Assembly (NCBI GenBank): GCA_018335585.1 | Contig: JAGXRZ010000002.1 | Location: 1-43,432 of the forward strand | Direction: 5' to 3' | Length of the DNA: 43,432 nucleotides | From: Selenomonadales bacterium | Lineage (GTDB): Bacteria; Bacillota; UBA994 | Shown: in pieces, positions 32,346-41,082 of the stretch | Numbering within the stretch: the first letter of the stretch is position 1 | How the letters are laid out: the number at the start of each line of letters is the position of its first letter | Translations under genes and position numbers: made by a program | The notes under the pieces: generated by a model | The model's input: the letters and a program-made list of their open reading frames with translations, nothing else | What the model was told of the DNA's origin: nothing | Databases searched by the model: none

Positions 32346-33743
32346 CTAGCACAAACTTTCGCCCGGTGAAACTTCCGTGGTCTTGCGCCGCTTGGCCCAG
32401 CCTTCTTTGTTTTCCTGTCGCGCGCGGCCTACCGCCAAAGCACCGGCCGGAACATCGCGCGTAATCGTGGAGCCCGCGGCCACAAAGGCTTCTTCCCCAA
32501 TATTAACCGGGGCCACCAAGTTGGCGTTACACCCCACAAAAGCGTCGTCGCCTATCGTCGTCGCATGCTTTTTTTGCCCATCGTAGTTGACAACGATGAC
32601 TCCGGCCCCGAGGTTGGCGCGTTTGCCAATCTCCGCGTCACCTACATAAGCGAGGTGAGGTACCTTAGCCCCCTCGCCAAGCGTAGATTTCTTTATCTCG
32701 ACAAAATTACCGACGCGCACAGCTTCGCCGAGCTCGCTTTGCGGGCGCAGGTGGGCAAACGGCCCGACGCGCGCGCCGCGCCCGATACAGGATTCTGTCA
32801 CCACCGAGTGCACTACGCTCGCGCCGTCATCGATGGTGCTGTCACTAATTATGCTGCTCGGGCCGATTTCGCAGTTGCGGCCGATACGCGTGCGTCCTTT
32901 AAGCAATGTGTGAGGCCAAATGACGGTATCCTCTAAGATCTCGACATCCGCCGCGATATATGTAGTCTGCGGCGCAATAATAGTCACCCCACGCTGCATT
33001 AACTCGAGTTGTTTGCGCTCTTGCCAAGCTTCCTCTGCCTTTGCCAACCAGATGCGGTCGTTAATGCCGATGGTTTCTTCCCACTGCGGCGTCTCTAAGG
33101 TGCCGATGTGACCCTGTTTAAGGAGCTCGGCAAAAACGTCGGTAAGCAGATACTCTCCTTGTGCGTTGGCGTTGTTTAGTTTGGCCAGCGCAGGCCACAG
33201 GTAGCGAGCAGAAAAGCAGTAGAAGCCGGCGTTTACTTCTTGAATGGCCAGCTCCTGCTCCGTAGCATCGCGTTCTTCGACAATACCGACAAACCTGCCT
33301 TGGCTATCGCGTTTGATGCGCCCGAGCCCGCGCGTATCCTTGGGTCGTCCGGTCAAAATTGTTGCCAAGGCGCCAAGGCTGTGGTGTGTGTCCAGCAGGC
33401 GCGTTAGGGTGGCAGGAGTAATCAGCGGGGCATCGCCGCACAACACTAAGACTGTGCCGGCAAACTCCCCAAGCACCGGCTCGGCCCGCTGGCAGGCATG
33501 ACCCGTGCCTAAGCGCTCCGCCTGTACGACAAAAGAGCACCCGGGCCCGGCTGCCTCGCGCACGACATCGGCATCTTTGCCTACAACCACGACTATCCTC
33601 TCTGCTTTGGCGGCTGTCGCCGCCCTGACCACATGGCGCACGATAGGCACTCCCGCCACTTTGTGCGCTGTCTTAACCAACTGACTTCGCATGCGCTTGC
33701 CCTCGCCGGCAGCCAAAATAACGGCGGCAATGTCATAACCCAT
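32346..33743 (-). CDS. glmU: Bifunctional UDP-N-acetylglucosamine pyrophosphorylase / glucosamine-1-phosphate acetyltransferase
   Basis: Catalyses the last two steps of UDP-GlcNAc synthesis for peptidoglycan. The N-terminal nucleotidyltransferase domain has LAAGEGKRM at 10-18. The C-terminal acetyltransferase is a left-handed beta-helix with hexapeptide repeats from about residue 250 onward (GRNCEIGPSSII, IGKRANLGAGV). The 465-residue form begins at the ATG at 33743, four bases after GGAGGGG. A sigma-A promoter just upstream overlaps the terminator of spoVG. Confidence 0.97.
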   Translation of the reverse strand: MGYDIAAVILAAGEGKRMRSQLVKTAHKVAGVPIVRHVVRAATAAKAERIVVVVGKDADVVREAAGPGCSFVVQAERLGTGHACQRAEPVLGEFAGTVLVLCGDAPLITPATLTRLLDTHHSLGALATILTGRPKDTRGLGRIKRDSQGRFVGIVEERDATEQELAIQEVNAGFYCFSARYLWPALAKLNNANAQGEYLLTDVFAELLKQGHIGTLETPQWEETIGINDRIWLAKAEEAWQERKQLELMQRGVTIIAPQTTYIAADVEILEDTVIWPHTLLKGRTRIGRNCEIGPSSIISDSTIDDGASVVHSVVTESCIGRGARVGPFAHLRPQSELGEAVRVGNFVEIKKSTLGEGAKVPHLAYVGDAEIGKRANLGAGVIVVNYDGQKKHATTIGDDAFVGCNANLVAPVNIGEEAFVAAGSTITRDVPAGALAVGRARQENKEGWAKRRKTTEVSPGESLC

Positions 33744-33782
33744 AGCGCCCCTCCTCGAGTCAAGGTAACTACTGTCGCCTCC

Positions 33783-33810
33783 ATTATACTGCAGAGCAAG
33801 CAAAAGACAA
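33783..33810 (-). promoter_or_regulatory. Sigma-A promoter of glmU
   Basis: TATAAT (33783-33788) with TTGTCT (33805-33810) at 16-bp spacing on the minus strand. The -35 element lies in the T-rich tail of the spoVG terminator. Confidence 0.55.
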
Positions 33811-33835
33811 GGCGCAACCTTAGGGTAGGCTGCGC
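33805..33835 (-). terminator. Intrinsic terminator of spoVG
   Basis: GCGCA.CCT (minus strand, from 33835) pairs with AGG.TGCGC (ending 33812), followed by CTTGTCTTTTG. It lies about 37 bp after the spoVG stop codon. Confidence 0.65.
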
Positions 33836-33872
33836 TAAATGGCGGCTTCTTAACTTATGTATCTCTTGGCAG

Positions 33873-34142
33873 TTACGAGACTACTCTCTCCAACTCCCGG
33901 CGATAGGCCTCCAGCACTTCGCTCTGGATTCTCTCGCGCGTCGTAGAGTTGATAGGATGCGCTATGTCGCGGAATTCCCCAGCCGGAGTCTTCCGACTTG
34001 GCATCGCTACAAACAGCCCGTTGTTGCCGTCGACAACGCGCACGTCGTGGATGACGAAAGCGTTTTCGATGGTAATCGAAACTATAGCCTTCATACGTCC
34101 TTCGTTGCTGACCTTGCGGATACGCACATCAGTAATATTCAT
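33873..34142 (-). CDS. spoVG: Septation/sporulation regulator SpoVG
   Basis: An 89-residue RNA/DNA-binding regulator that influences asymmetric septation and many genes in Bacillota. The start [11 protein letters not shown], the [11 protein letters not shown]-like strand region (here [19 protein letters not shown]) and FRDIAHPI are standard. The ATG at 34142 follows GGCGGTGA. An ATG ten codons upstream lies at the transcription start predicted from the sigma-H promoter and is not used. Confidence 0.97.
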   Translation of the reverse strand: MNITDVRIRKVSNEGRMKAIVSITIENAFVIHDVRVVDGNNGLFVAMPSRKTPAGEFRDIAHPINSTTRERIQSEVLEAYRRELERVVS

Positions 34143-34181
34143 GGTCTCACCGCCTTTCTCCACGCTGTCCATTTATTGCCT

Positions 34182-34208
34182 CAATTCTACCTCCACGCAA
34201 GATTTCCT
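34182..34208 (-). promoter_or_regulatory. Sigma-H promoter of spoVG
   Basis: AGGAAAT (34202-34208) and GAATTG (34182-34187) on the minus strand, with 14 bp between. This matches the sigma-H consensus RnAGGAwWW and RnnGAATww and has the same spacing as the B. subtilis spoVG promoter as I remember it. Confidence 0.75.
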
Positions 34209-34313
34209 TCTTTTTTGCGCAAAGTTTTGTGATTTTGTGCTATCCCGCGCATATCCCCCTGCTGTTGGCACACACTACTAGCGGTTCCCAAAACAATTTG
34301 AGGAGTGGTTAGC

Positions 34314-34844
34314 ATGCAGAGGACAGTAATCGGTCTGTTCAGCACAGAAAGTGAAGCCGAGCGTGCGGTGCGCGCGCTGCGTGACAGCGGCTTCACCGAG
34401 CAGGAGATCTCCCTTATCTCCAAAGACAGAGGTCAAGGGAAGACGACAGGCGGCGGGCGCGGCGGCGGTATGGGCCGCGACACCCAGACGTCGATGCGGC
34501 AAGACAACATCAGTGACGGCGTTACCTCGGGTGCGGCTTGGGGCGGGTTGGCAGGGCTAGCCCTCGGTGCCGGCGCTATAGCCATCCCGGGACTTGGCCC
34601 CATCGTCGCCGCCGGCCCTATAGCCGCCGCTCTCACAGGCGCCGCAACCGGTGGACTGGCGGGGGGGTTGCTTGACTGGGGCATTCCCGAAACACGCGGA
34701 CGCCAACTGCAGGAAGAAGTCCGTCAGGGCAAAATTCTAGCCGTACTTAGGTGCAGTGACAACAAAGTGGACCGGGCCTCAACCATACTGCGCGAAAACG
34801 GTGCGCGCGACGTAGAATCGCATTCCGCCACTACCCGTAGATAA
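34314..34844 (+). CDS. YflT-like/general stress family protein with glycine-rich membrane hairpin
   Basis: A 176-residue protein with an N-terminal RTVIGLFSTESEAERAVRAL domain (about 1-40) typical of YflT and heat-induced stress proteins. A Gly/Arg/Ser-rich linker follows, then a glycine- and alanine-rich hydrophobic stretch (about 78-125) that resembles a membrane hairpin (glycine zipper), and a C-terminal domain similar in pattern to the first (GKILAVLRCSDNKVDRASTIL). The ATG at 34314 has GAGGAG eight bases upstream. It is transcribed opposite to its neighbours, divergently from spoVG, and ends at its own terminator. The function is unknown; stress-related by family only. Confidence 0.75.
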   Translation: MQRTVIGLFSTESEAERAVRALRDSGFTEQEISLISKDRGQGKTTGGGRGGGMGRDTQTSMRQDNISDGVTSGAAWGGLAGLALGAGAIAIPGLGPIVAAGPIAAALTGAATGGLAGGLLDWGIPETRGRQLQEEVRQGKILAVLRCSDNKVDRASTILRENGARDVESHSATTRR

Positions 34845-34854
34845 TGGTCGCAAA

Positions 34855-34893
34855 AGGGCTGCTCTGCTTTAGGCGGAACAGCCCTCTTCTTTA
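34855..34893 (+). terminator. Terminator after the YflT-like gene
   Basis: AGGGCTG (34855-34861) pairs with CAGCCCT (34879-34885), followed by CTTCTTT. Its reverse side could also serve the converging minus-strand genes. Confidence 0.75.
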
Positions 34894-34903
34894 GTCACAA
34901 ACC

Positions 34904-35653
34904 TTACGCCCCCGCCAGAATGCGGCGCGCAATGTCTAGGTCGCTGTCTTTGTCAATGTCTGTACCAATCTCAGGGTATGGACAGACTACAGCGACGCAC
35001 TTGCACTCTAAGAGCTCCGACATGCGCGCTTCGACTTCAGCAATGGAGAGCTGTCCGGCCAAAAGCTTAAACAAGAACCGGAGCCCGATCAGCGAGCCTA
35101 GGCCCAAGACGCTCTTGCGCAAGGCCACAAACTCCCGCATCCGACTGCCGACGCGCTCGGCGACGGCTGCATTGACTACGCTCAGATTCCCCCCGGTAAA
35201 AGTGCCTTCGCGCAGCGTCGCGTAAGTACGCTTGACGCCGGGATATTGGCGTTCGTTGGTCTCCTTGCTGATAATGGGGTAGAAGAAGTCGCCTTCTCTG
35301 TCGGCTATACTCGTTAAGTAGCTGTCGAGCACGGGCGTGGTGAGCATGGGTATGTCTGAGGTCACGACAACTACGCGCTCGCTTCCCGGCAGGGCGCGCA
35401 CTGCCGTCAGGCAGTTAGCCACCATGTCGCCGCTGTCCTCGATTAAAGTGACGCGAGGCCCTCTGTAGTGCACTAGGTCGGCGACAGGACCTACCGCGAC
35501 GATTGTCTGTATCAACTTAGAACCGAGCAACGCCTCGAGTACGTGCGCAAACATAGGCTTGCTCCCAATGGGGATCAGCGCCTTGTTACTAGCTCCATGC
35601 CGACGCGCAAACTCGTCGTGATGAGACCCACCGGCGAGAATAATTGCATTCAT
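34904..35653 (-). CDS. MobA-like NTP transferase family protein
   Basis: A 249-residue nucleotidyltransferase-fold protein. The N-terminal NAIILAGG loop (2-9) and the metal-binding Asp in VVTSDIPML (about 99) resemble MobA, IspD and other sugar or cofactor nucleotidyltransferases. A C-terminal part (IGTDIDKDSDLDIARRIL) is typical of the group found next to gntR-ispE in clostridial genomes. GGAGGG lies upstream of the ATG. It is probably co-transcribed with ispE and gntR. The substrate is not predictable from the sequence. Confidence 0.8.
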   Translation of the reverse strand: MNAIILAGGSHHDEFARRHGASNKALIPIGSKPMFAHVLEALLGSKLIQTIVAVGPVADLVHYRGPRVTLIEDSGDMVANCLTAVRALPGSERVVVVTSDIPMLTTPVLDSYLTSIADREGDFFYPIISKETNERQYPGVKRTYATLREGTFTGGNLSVVNAAVAERVGSRMREFVALRKSVLGLGSLIGLRFLFKLLAGQLSIAEVEARMSELLECKCVAVVCPYPEIGTDIDKDSDLDIARRILAGA

Positions 35654-35667
35654 AGCAGCCCTCCTGT

Positions 35668-36336
35668 CTACGCCTTGCGCTCTTTGACCCAGTCCATCAG
35701 TGAATGCTCGGCATTCTCGATGTGTTCTCTAGCGAGCGCCTGCGCGAGTGAGCTGTTGCGGTCAGAAATAGCCTCGACAATGCTCTTATGTTCTTGAAAC
35801 ACTGCCTTTATCCTGCCCGGTGTAGACAGGGATGAGCGCCGAAAGCGGGCGATTTGCTCGCGCAAGTTGCTAATAATCTGCGACAGGCGGCTGTTGCGGG
35901 TAGCGGCAAAGAGCAAGGCGTGGAACTCCTCGTCTAATTCTACCATGCGTTCGATGGTCCCCTGCTGCTCACACGTCCCAATCTCCACCAAAACGCGTTC
36001 GAGTTGCTCTAACTCCTCCGGCACAATGCGCTCGGCGGCAAGGCCAGCCGCTAAGGATTCGAGGGCGGCACGCACTTCAAAAGTCTCGGCGATATCGCGA
36101 ATGCTCAGGTCGGAAACGTATGCGCCGCGTCGCGCCACCATGCTTACGAGCCCCTCAAGCTCTAGCTTGCGTATGGCCTCGCGCACGGGCGTACGGCTCA
36201 CGCCCATGTCTTCGGCTAGCTGCAGCTCCATCAGCCGCTCTCCCGGCTTGAGAGCCCCCGAAATAATCGCCGCGCGCAGGTGCTCAAAGACAATATCGCG
36301 CAGCGGCTTGTAGTTTTCGAGTTTAATGGGAATCAA
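35668..36336 (-). CDS. GntR family transcriptional regulator (FadR/FCD type)
   Basis: A 222-residue regulator with an N-terminal winged helix-turn-helix (about 10-75; MELQLAEDMGVSRTPVREAI) and an FCD ligand-binding domain (about 80-215) containing the Asp and His residues that usually coordinate a metal. It starts at TTG, overlapping the ispE stop by four bases, with GAGG upstream. It occupies the place of purR in the Bacillus order. It may respond to a small organic acid, as FCD proteins often do; the effector is unknown. Confidence 0.9.
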   Translation of the reverse strand: MIPIKLENYKPLRDIVFEHLRAAIISGALKPGERLMELQLAEDMGVSRTPVREAIRKLELEGLVSMVARRGAYVSDLSIRDIAETFEVRAALESLAAGLAAERIVPEELEQLERVLVEIGTCEQQGTIERMVELDEEFHALLFAATRNSRLSQIISNLREQIARFRRSSLSTPGRIKAVFQEHKSIVEAISDRNSSLAQALAREHIENAEHSLMDWVKERKA

Positions 36337-37172
36337 ATGACCTCACACTCCTTAACTGCGGTAGCTCGGCTGTACTCTAGGCGCGTCATGGTACGCGCAA
36401 GAAACTCACAGTAACCGTCGCCTAGCGACAAAACGCCGACCGGAGGCGACGCGTAAAACCCACACACCGCCGAGCCGCTGCCGCAAAGCAGGACTCTCTT
36501 AGCTCCGTCTAATCTGAGCACCTGATAGATATCGGCGAGCGGCGGCAAAAGCTCCTGCGCCGCCTGCTCGAGGTCATTATAATACCCGTCGTCCCCACAA
36601 ACTTCGCGGGTGCCTGTATGGGGACGCCACGCCGCATACACCTCGGCCGTAGACAGGCCGGCGTAGGGCTTTATAATCCGTAGCCACCACTGTCTGGCAT
36701 CCGGCAACGCTTCAAGCTGCTCACCCCGTCCGCGCGCACGCGCCGTGCCGCCGGCAAGAAAAAAGGGGACATCCGAGCCTAGTCGCGCTGCTAACAGCCC
36801 CAGTTCCTCCGTACTTAGGGGGTTGTGGTGTAACTGGTTTAGCCCAAGCAAGACCGCTGCGGCATTGCTGCTCCCGCCGCCTAGCCCCGCTTGCACGGGG
36901 ATGCGTTTGGTGAGCCAAAGCGTAGCACCGGGAACGCGTCCTAAGCGGGCAAAAAAAGCCTGCGCAGCTTGGTAGCAGAGGTTCCCTTCCCCAGACGGCA
37001 AGTGCGGGGGGGCATGGAGGCGCAGGTCTTCATTAGAAAGTGCAATAGTTACTTCGTCGCAGAGGTCCATCGACTGCAGGATTGTGTCTACTTCGTGGTA
37101 GCCGTCTGCCCTCTTTCCGAGAACTTTCAGGCGCAAGTTTATTTTGGCGGGGGAAAGGAGCCTTACAGCCAC
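36333..37172 (-). CDS. ispE: 4-diphosphocytidyl-2-C-methyl-D-erythritol kinase
   Basis: GHMP-type kinase of the non-mevalonate isoprenoid pathway that phosphorylates CDP-methylerythritol. It begins with LLSPAKINLRL, and the ATP-binding PVQAGLGGGSSNAA loop lies about 92 residues in. The C-terminal VLLCGSGSAVCGFY segment is typical. Two GTG starts compete: 37181 abuts GGGGGAGAG, while 37172 has it at eight-base spacing and is preferred. It is followed directly by gntR with overlap. Confidence 0.95.
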   Translation of the reverse strand: MAVRLLSPAKINLRLKVLGKRADGYHEVDTILQSMDLCDEVTIALSNEDLRLHAPPHLPSGEGNLCYQAAQAFFARLGRVPGATLWLTKRIPVQAGLGGGSSNAAAVLLGLNQLHHNPLSTEELGLLAARLGSDVPFFLAGGTARARGRGEQLEALPDARQWWLRIIKPYAGLSTAEVYAAWRPHTGTREVCGDDGYYNDLEQAAQELLPPLADIYQVLRLDGAKRVLLCGSGSAVCGFYASPPVGVLSLGDGYCEFLARTMTRLEYSRATAVKECEVI

Positions 37173-37216
37173 AACATACACCTCTCCCCCATTTTAATAC
37201 ACCGGCGCTCACATTT

Positions 37217-39823
37217 CTAGTGGAGCAATGGCGCGCCAAACTCCTCGGCTAGAGAGCTGAGATGGTCTAGCGTAGCCGGCAGCGACTCATAGAACACCAC
37301 TACCAGGTCGTCGGATTTGGCGCTAGCTAAGCTCTCGCGCAGGGCCTGCCTTTCGTCAAGCACGACGGCTATATCGGCCGCAGCACCGCCTGCCGAGGCT
37401 CCGGCCTGAAGCAGTGCCGCTACCTCGCCCGGCTTACGCCCGCGCAAATCCTTGTCTTCTTTAATGCGGAGAGAATCAAACCTTTCGCCGGCAGTTTGCC
37501 CTAGCTTGACAATGCTCTCATCTGTGCGGTCGCCGGGAGCACAGACGACCCCGAGCAAGCGACCGCGACACAGCCCACGCGCTAACTCCGTCACATATTC
37601 GAGACCCTTGACGTTATGCCCGTAATCAACCAGTACCGAGGCGTGCGCAACTTTGATGAGATTCTGCCGCCCGGGGTTGTGAGCTAGATCCGGCTGAAAC
37701 GCTGTAAGTGTCTCTCTGCATGCGTCTAGAGGCACGCCTATGCTGTAGAGGGCCGCAAGCGCCGCCGCGCAGTTTTCTAGGTTGTGGCGAGCCTTGCCGC
37801 CAAAGACGAGCGGCACGACGTTTACGTCTAAGGTGAGCAAAAGCTCCCCCGCCTGCACCACGCAAAACGAGCCGCTGTCGACGAAGACCGCACAGCCGCC
37901 TCGCGCTAAGTGTTCGTCGAGCAGTGCGCTTCGCTCCTTGCCGAACAGCACCATTTCCCGCCCGGAGCGCAGGCCCGCCCGCAGGCTGTATTCGTTCTCG
38001 GCGTTTACAACCACCTTCCCACCGGGGCGCACGGCTTCGGCTACGAGTGCTTTGACGTGGCAGAGCTCGTCGAGATCCCGCACTCCGTCTTGGCCTAGAT
38101 GGTCTTCCGTGACGTTAGTGACCACGGCGACGTCGGCAAGATTATAGCCGAGGCCGCCGCGAATAATCCCGCCCCGCGCTACCTCCAAAGCTACTGCCTG
38201 CACGAGCGGGTCGCCGAGCAACACGCCTGCACTCCACGGACCGGTCGTATCCCCGCTGACGAGCAGGCGGTCGTTGATGTAGATGCCGGCCGACGTTGCA
38301 TACCCTACGTAGGAATAGGCGCGGCGAAGCCCGGCCGCAATCAGGCGCGTGGTCGTGGTCTTGCCGTTAGTGCCGGTTACGGTAATGAGCGGCACTTCTG
38401 TTCTTTGCCCCGGCGGGAAAATCATGTCTACGATAGCACCGGCTACGTCGCGCGTTTGTCCTTCTGAGGGATATAGGTGCATGCGAATGCCCGGCGCGGC
38501 ATTAACCTCTATAATCGCGCCCTGCGTGAGCGGGCAGGCGATGTCCGGCATTACTAAGTCGATGCCGGCGATATCGAGCCCAATCAGTCGCGCCACTCTC
38601 TCCGTCAGTTCGGCGACGCTCTGATGCACAAGGGCAGTGACATCAGTCGCGGTGCCGCCGGTGCTCAGATTAGCGCTCCCGCGCAAAAACACCGCCTCGC
38701 CGCGGGCAGGAACGGTTGTCGGCGCATGCCCTTGCTTGCGCAAGACGCCGAGAGCCAGTTCGTCGATGGCCATGCGTGTTAGGGGCTTCTCGTGCTTTTC
38801 GCCTCGCCGCGGGTCTTGATTAGCGATTGCGACTAGCTCCTCGACAGAGTGGCGCCCGTCGCCTACCACATGCGCGGGAGTGCGCTCGGAGGCAGCTACG
38901 AGCTTCCCCCCTACGACGAGCACCCGGTAGTGCCTGCCGACAATGTACTCCTCTACGATTAGCTTACTGCTGTGCCGTCTGGCCAAGGCAAAGGCTTCGA
39001 TTACGTCTGCTTCGGAGTTGACGTTAAGACTCACGCCGCGCCCCTGATTGCCGTCACTGGGTTTGATGGCGACCGGCTTGCCTATCGTGCGCCACGCTTC
39101 GATGGCCTCCGGCAGTGTGGCAACAGCATAGCCAAAGGGCACTGGTACACCGGCTTTGGCTAGAATGTACTTGGTCATGGTTTTGTCGGCGGCGATATCT
39201 ACGGCGATACACGACGTGTCGTGCCCAACTGTCGCCTGCACGCGCCGCGCGAAACAGCCGGTTCCCAGCTGCAGCAGGCTTTCTAGTCCTAGGCGGCGAA
39301 CGGAAATCCCTCGCTGTGCGGCCGCACACGCAATCGCGGACGTGCTTGGCCCGAGCTGCCCGGCAGTGATCTGCGAGCGAATAGGCTCTAGCTTGCTTGC
39401 CAGCTCAAACTCCCGGTTATCCAGGCAAGCCGCGATTAGATCAACGGCGAGAGCAGTGAGCGGCGCCACAGCCTCCGGACACGCATGCTCTACTACCACG
39501 GCATACAGAGAACCGTCGCCTATCTGCCGCGTCTGGCCAAAGTTCTTGGCCGCGCCCACGCTCGCCTGCAGCTCAAGGAAAACATGTTCCAGAACATGGC
39601 CAAAGTACGTGCCAGACCTAAGGCGCGCGGCAAACCCCCCGGGCTTACCTGCACAGCGGTGGTCTCTGAGCCCCGGCAGTAGCTGTTCGAGCCGCTCGGC
39701 AAAGCCTGCGTACTCCGCGCTTTCGCGCTCGGTTAAGGATCCTAGGTCAACCGTAATCTTGGACACGGGAAAGTGCGCGTAAATGTTTCTTCCCTCGAAA
39801 ACTTTAATGTCTTGAACTTTCAT
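37217..39823 (-). CDS. cphA: Cyanophycin synthetase
   Basis: ATP-dependent ligase that polymerises aspartate and arginine into the storage polymer cyanophycin. The 868-residue protein has the usual three parts: an N-terminal domain (about 1-160), an ATP-grasp domain (about 210-465; VAIKPSDGNQGRGVS) that adds Asp, and a Mur-ligase-like domain with P-loop TGTNGKTTTT (483-492) that adds Arg. Its ATG overlaps the cphB stop in an ATGA, so the two genes are translationally coupled. It lies between veg and ispE, inside the otherwise standard core order. Confidence 0.96.
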   Translation of the reverse strand: MKVQDIKVFEGRNIYAHFPVSKITVDLGSLTERESAEYAGFAERLEQLLPGLRDHRCAGKPGGFAARLRSGTYFGHVLEHVFLELQASVGAAKNFGQTRQIGDGSLYAVVVEHACPEAVAPLTALAVDLIAACLDNREFELASKLEPIRSQITAGQLGPSTSAIACAAAQRGISVRRLGLESLLQLGTGCFARRVQATVGHDTSCIAVDIAADKTMTKYILAKAGVPVPFGYAVATLPEAIEAWRTIGKPVAIKPSDGNQGRGVSLNVNSEADVIEAFALARRHSSKLIVEEYIVGRHYRVLVVGGKLVAASERTPAHVVGDGRHSVEELVAIANQDPRRGEKHEKPLTRMAIDELALGVLRKQGHAPTTVPARGEAVFLRGSANLSTGGTATDVTALVHQSVAELTERVARLIGLDIAGIDLVMPDIACPLTQGAIIEVNAAPGIRMHLYPSEGQTRDVAGAIVDMIFPPGQRTEVPLITVTGTNGKTTTTRLIAAGLRRAYSYVGYATSAGIYINDRLLVSGDTTGPWSAGVLLGDPLVQAVALEVARGGIIRGGLGYNLADVAVVTNVTEDHLGQDGVRDLDELCHVKALVAEAVRPGGKVVVNAENEYSLRAGLRSGREMVLFGKERSALLDEHLARGGCAVFVDSGSFCVVQAGELLLTLDVNVVPLVFGGKARHNLENCAAALAALYSIGVPLDACRETLTAFQPDLAHNPGRQNLIKVAHASVLVDYGHNVKGLEYVTELARGLCRGRLLGVVCAPGDRTDESIVKLGQTAGERFDSLRIKEDKDLRGRKPGEVAALLQAGASAGGAAADIAVVLDERQALRESLASAKSDDLVVVFYESLPATLDHLSSLAEEFGAPLLH

Positions 39824-40638
39824 AACTTTACCTTTCCGAAGGAAGGCTTTCTCGTCATCAGGTCAAAAGAGTACCCTGCGGGCAGGATGTGCAGCGTAAC
39901 ATCCGTAAGCGCTAAGGGTTCGTCTGCAGAGGTGTCAGATACCGTGCTGTGCGTTAAAGTGCGCCCATCTAAGACCGTGACGCAGCCTGAGCCCACTACT
40001 GTAAACCTCCCACTAGTCGACACTTCAATTGCGGTGTCTTCGTCAATGCCTAGTCCCATTACATATGGGTTCTGTGCCATCGCGCCTAGGAGCCTGCCGA
40101 TTCTTCCCCGCTGCGCAAAGTGCTGGTCAATGACCACTTGGCTGATGAGTCCAAGACCGGGTGCTAAGCGCAGGGAGTCCTGTTTAGGTTCCGCCTGACC
40201 CATACCTGCCACGATCATAATGTCGCTCATGACAGAAGCGCCGGCGCTGGTTCCCGCGATGACCGCTCCGCGCCGACTTACTTTCTTTAGTTCATCGTCG
40301 AGCGCAGTTCCGCCCACCAGGCTCGTAATGCGGAGTTGATCGCCTCCGGTAAAGTACACGCCCGTAGCCTTTTCTACGAGGGCTACGCTCCTTTTGTCAT
40401 TAGCCTGTTCGCGGTCGGCAACATGCAGCAGGCGAACTTTCCCTGCTCCCAAGCGGCTAAACAGCTCTTCGTAGCGGTGTCCCGCCTCACCGGGACGCTC
40501 TGTAGCGGCAGTTACCACCGCGATAACCGCTTGACTCGCTCCGGCGAGAGTTATAAAGCGGCGCAGGATGGTACACTTACCTTCCTTGTCTTCGGCCCCG
40601 CCAATGACAAAGAGATACCCCTCGATGTCTTTGACCAC
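39820..40638 (-). CDS. cphB: Cyanophycinase
   Basis: Serine exopeptidase (family S51) that cleaves cyanophycin to beta-Asp-Arg dipeptides. The nucleophile Ser131 lies in GTSAGAS (129-135). FVIGGAEDKEG at the N-terminus, YFTGGDQLRI (95-104) and the VIDQHFAQRGR segment with the catalytic His are as expected. The 272-residue length is normal. It is the first gene of a two-gene operon with cphA, so synthesis and mobilisation of the polymer are co-expressed. The AAAAGGAGATTGG region upstream gives a ribosome site. Confidence 0.95.
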   Translation of the reverse strand: MVKDIEGYLFVIGGAEDKEGKCTILRRFITLAGASQAVIAVVTAATERPGEAGHRYEELFSRLGAGKVRLLHVADREQANDKRSVALVEKATGVYFTGGDQLRITSLVGGTALDDELKKVSRRGAVIAGTSAGASVMSDIMIVAGMGQAEPKQDSLRLAPGLGLISQVVIDQHFAQRGRIGRLLGAMAQNPYVMGLGIDEDTAIEVSTSGRFTVVGSGCVTVLDGRTLTHSTVSDTSADEPLALTDVTLHILPAGYSFDLMTRKPSFGKVKL

Positions 40639-40704
40639 TTTTCCAATCTCCTTTTGTCATCTAGTCTAGAGTTGCCCTTGACCGCAGGTGATATACCGCA
40701 CACA

Positions 40705-40744
40705 AAAGCCACTCCGCGAATTGAGAAATTCACGGAGTGGCTTT
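40705..40744 (-). terminator. Intrinsic terminator after veg
   Basis: Perfect 12-bp arms AAAGCCACTCCG and CGGAGTGGCTTT around a 16-base loop, followed on the minus strand by TTTTGTGTG. It separates veg from cphB. It could also work in the other direction, but no plus-strand gene needs it. Confidence 0.85.
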
Positions 40745-40767
40745 AGAAACATATGGGGTGAATTTGC

Positions 40768-41031
40768 CTAACCTCGCAAGTTCACTACTCGTTGCTCAGG
40801 TCCGATAGACAGCTCTACTGATTGGGTTAAGACATCGGCATAACTGACGGAGATACGGCTGACACAGTGCTGCTCTCCCATCCGCACGAGGAAATGAGAG
40901 GTGTACGTGCTCTCGATAATGCCTTCGCGTACTGTCGCCTTGCGTCGGCCTCGGTTGGCCCTTAACCAAACCTTTTCCCCGATGTGCAGTTCAAGGTCGC
41001 GGCGAATGTCCGCAATGACATTGCTATTCAC
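40768..41031 (-). CDS. veg: Veg protein
   Basis: An 87-residue Veg family protein. In B. subtilis Veg promotes biofilm matrix expression and is made at very high levels. IADIRRDLELHIGEKVWLRA, NRGRRKATVREG and the SYADVLTQSVEL segment match the family. The GTG at 41031 lies six bases after AGGTGG and gives the exact family length. The longer open frame begins in the -35 element of a promoter and cannot be the start. Two consensus promoters precede the gene. Confidence 0.93.
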   Translation of the reverse strand: MNSNVIADIRRDLELHIGEKVWLRANRGRRKATVREGIIESTYTSHFLVRMGEQHCVSRISVSYADVLTQSVELSIGPEQRVVNLRG

Positions 41032-41045
41032 AAAAACCCACCTTC

Positions 41046-41082
41046 CCTGCTTGTCTAGCATGATTATACCAAGACAAGCAGG
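41046..41082. promoter_or_regulatory. 11-bp inverted repeat over the veg proximal promoter
   Basis: CCTGCTTGTCT (41046-41056) and AGACAAGCAGG (41072-41082) are perfect inverted arms whose 15-base centre contains the -10 element at 41063-41068. It could be an operator, or, in transcripts from the distal promoter, a 5' hairpin beside the ribosome site. Confidence 0.6.
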
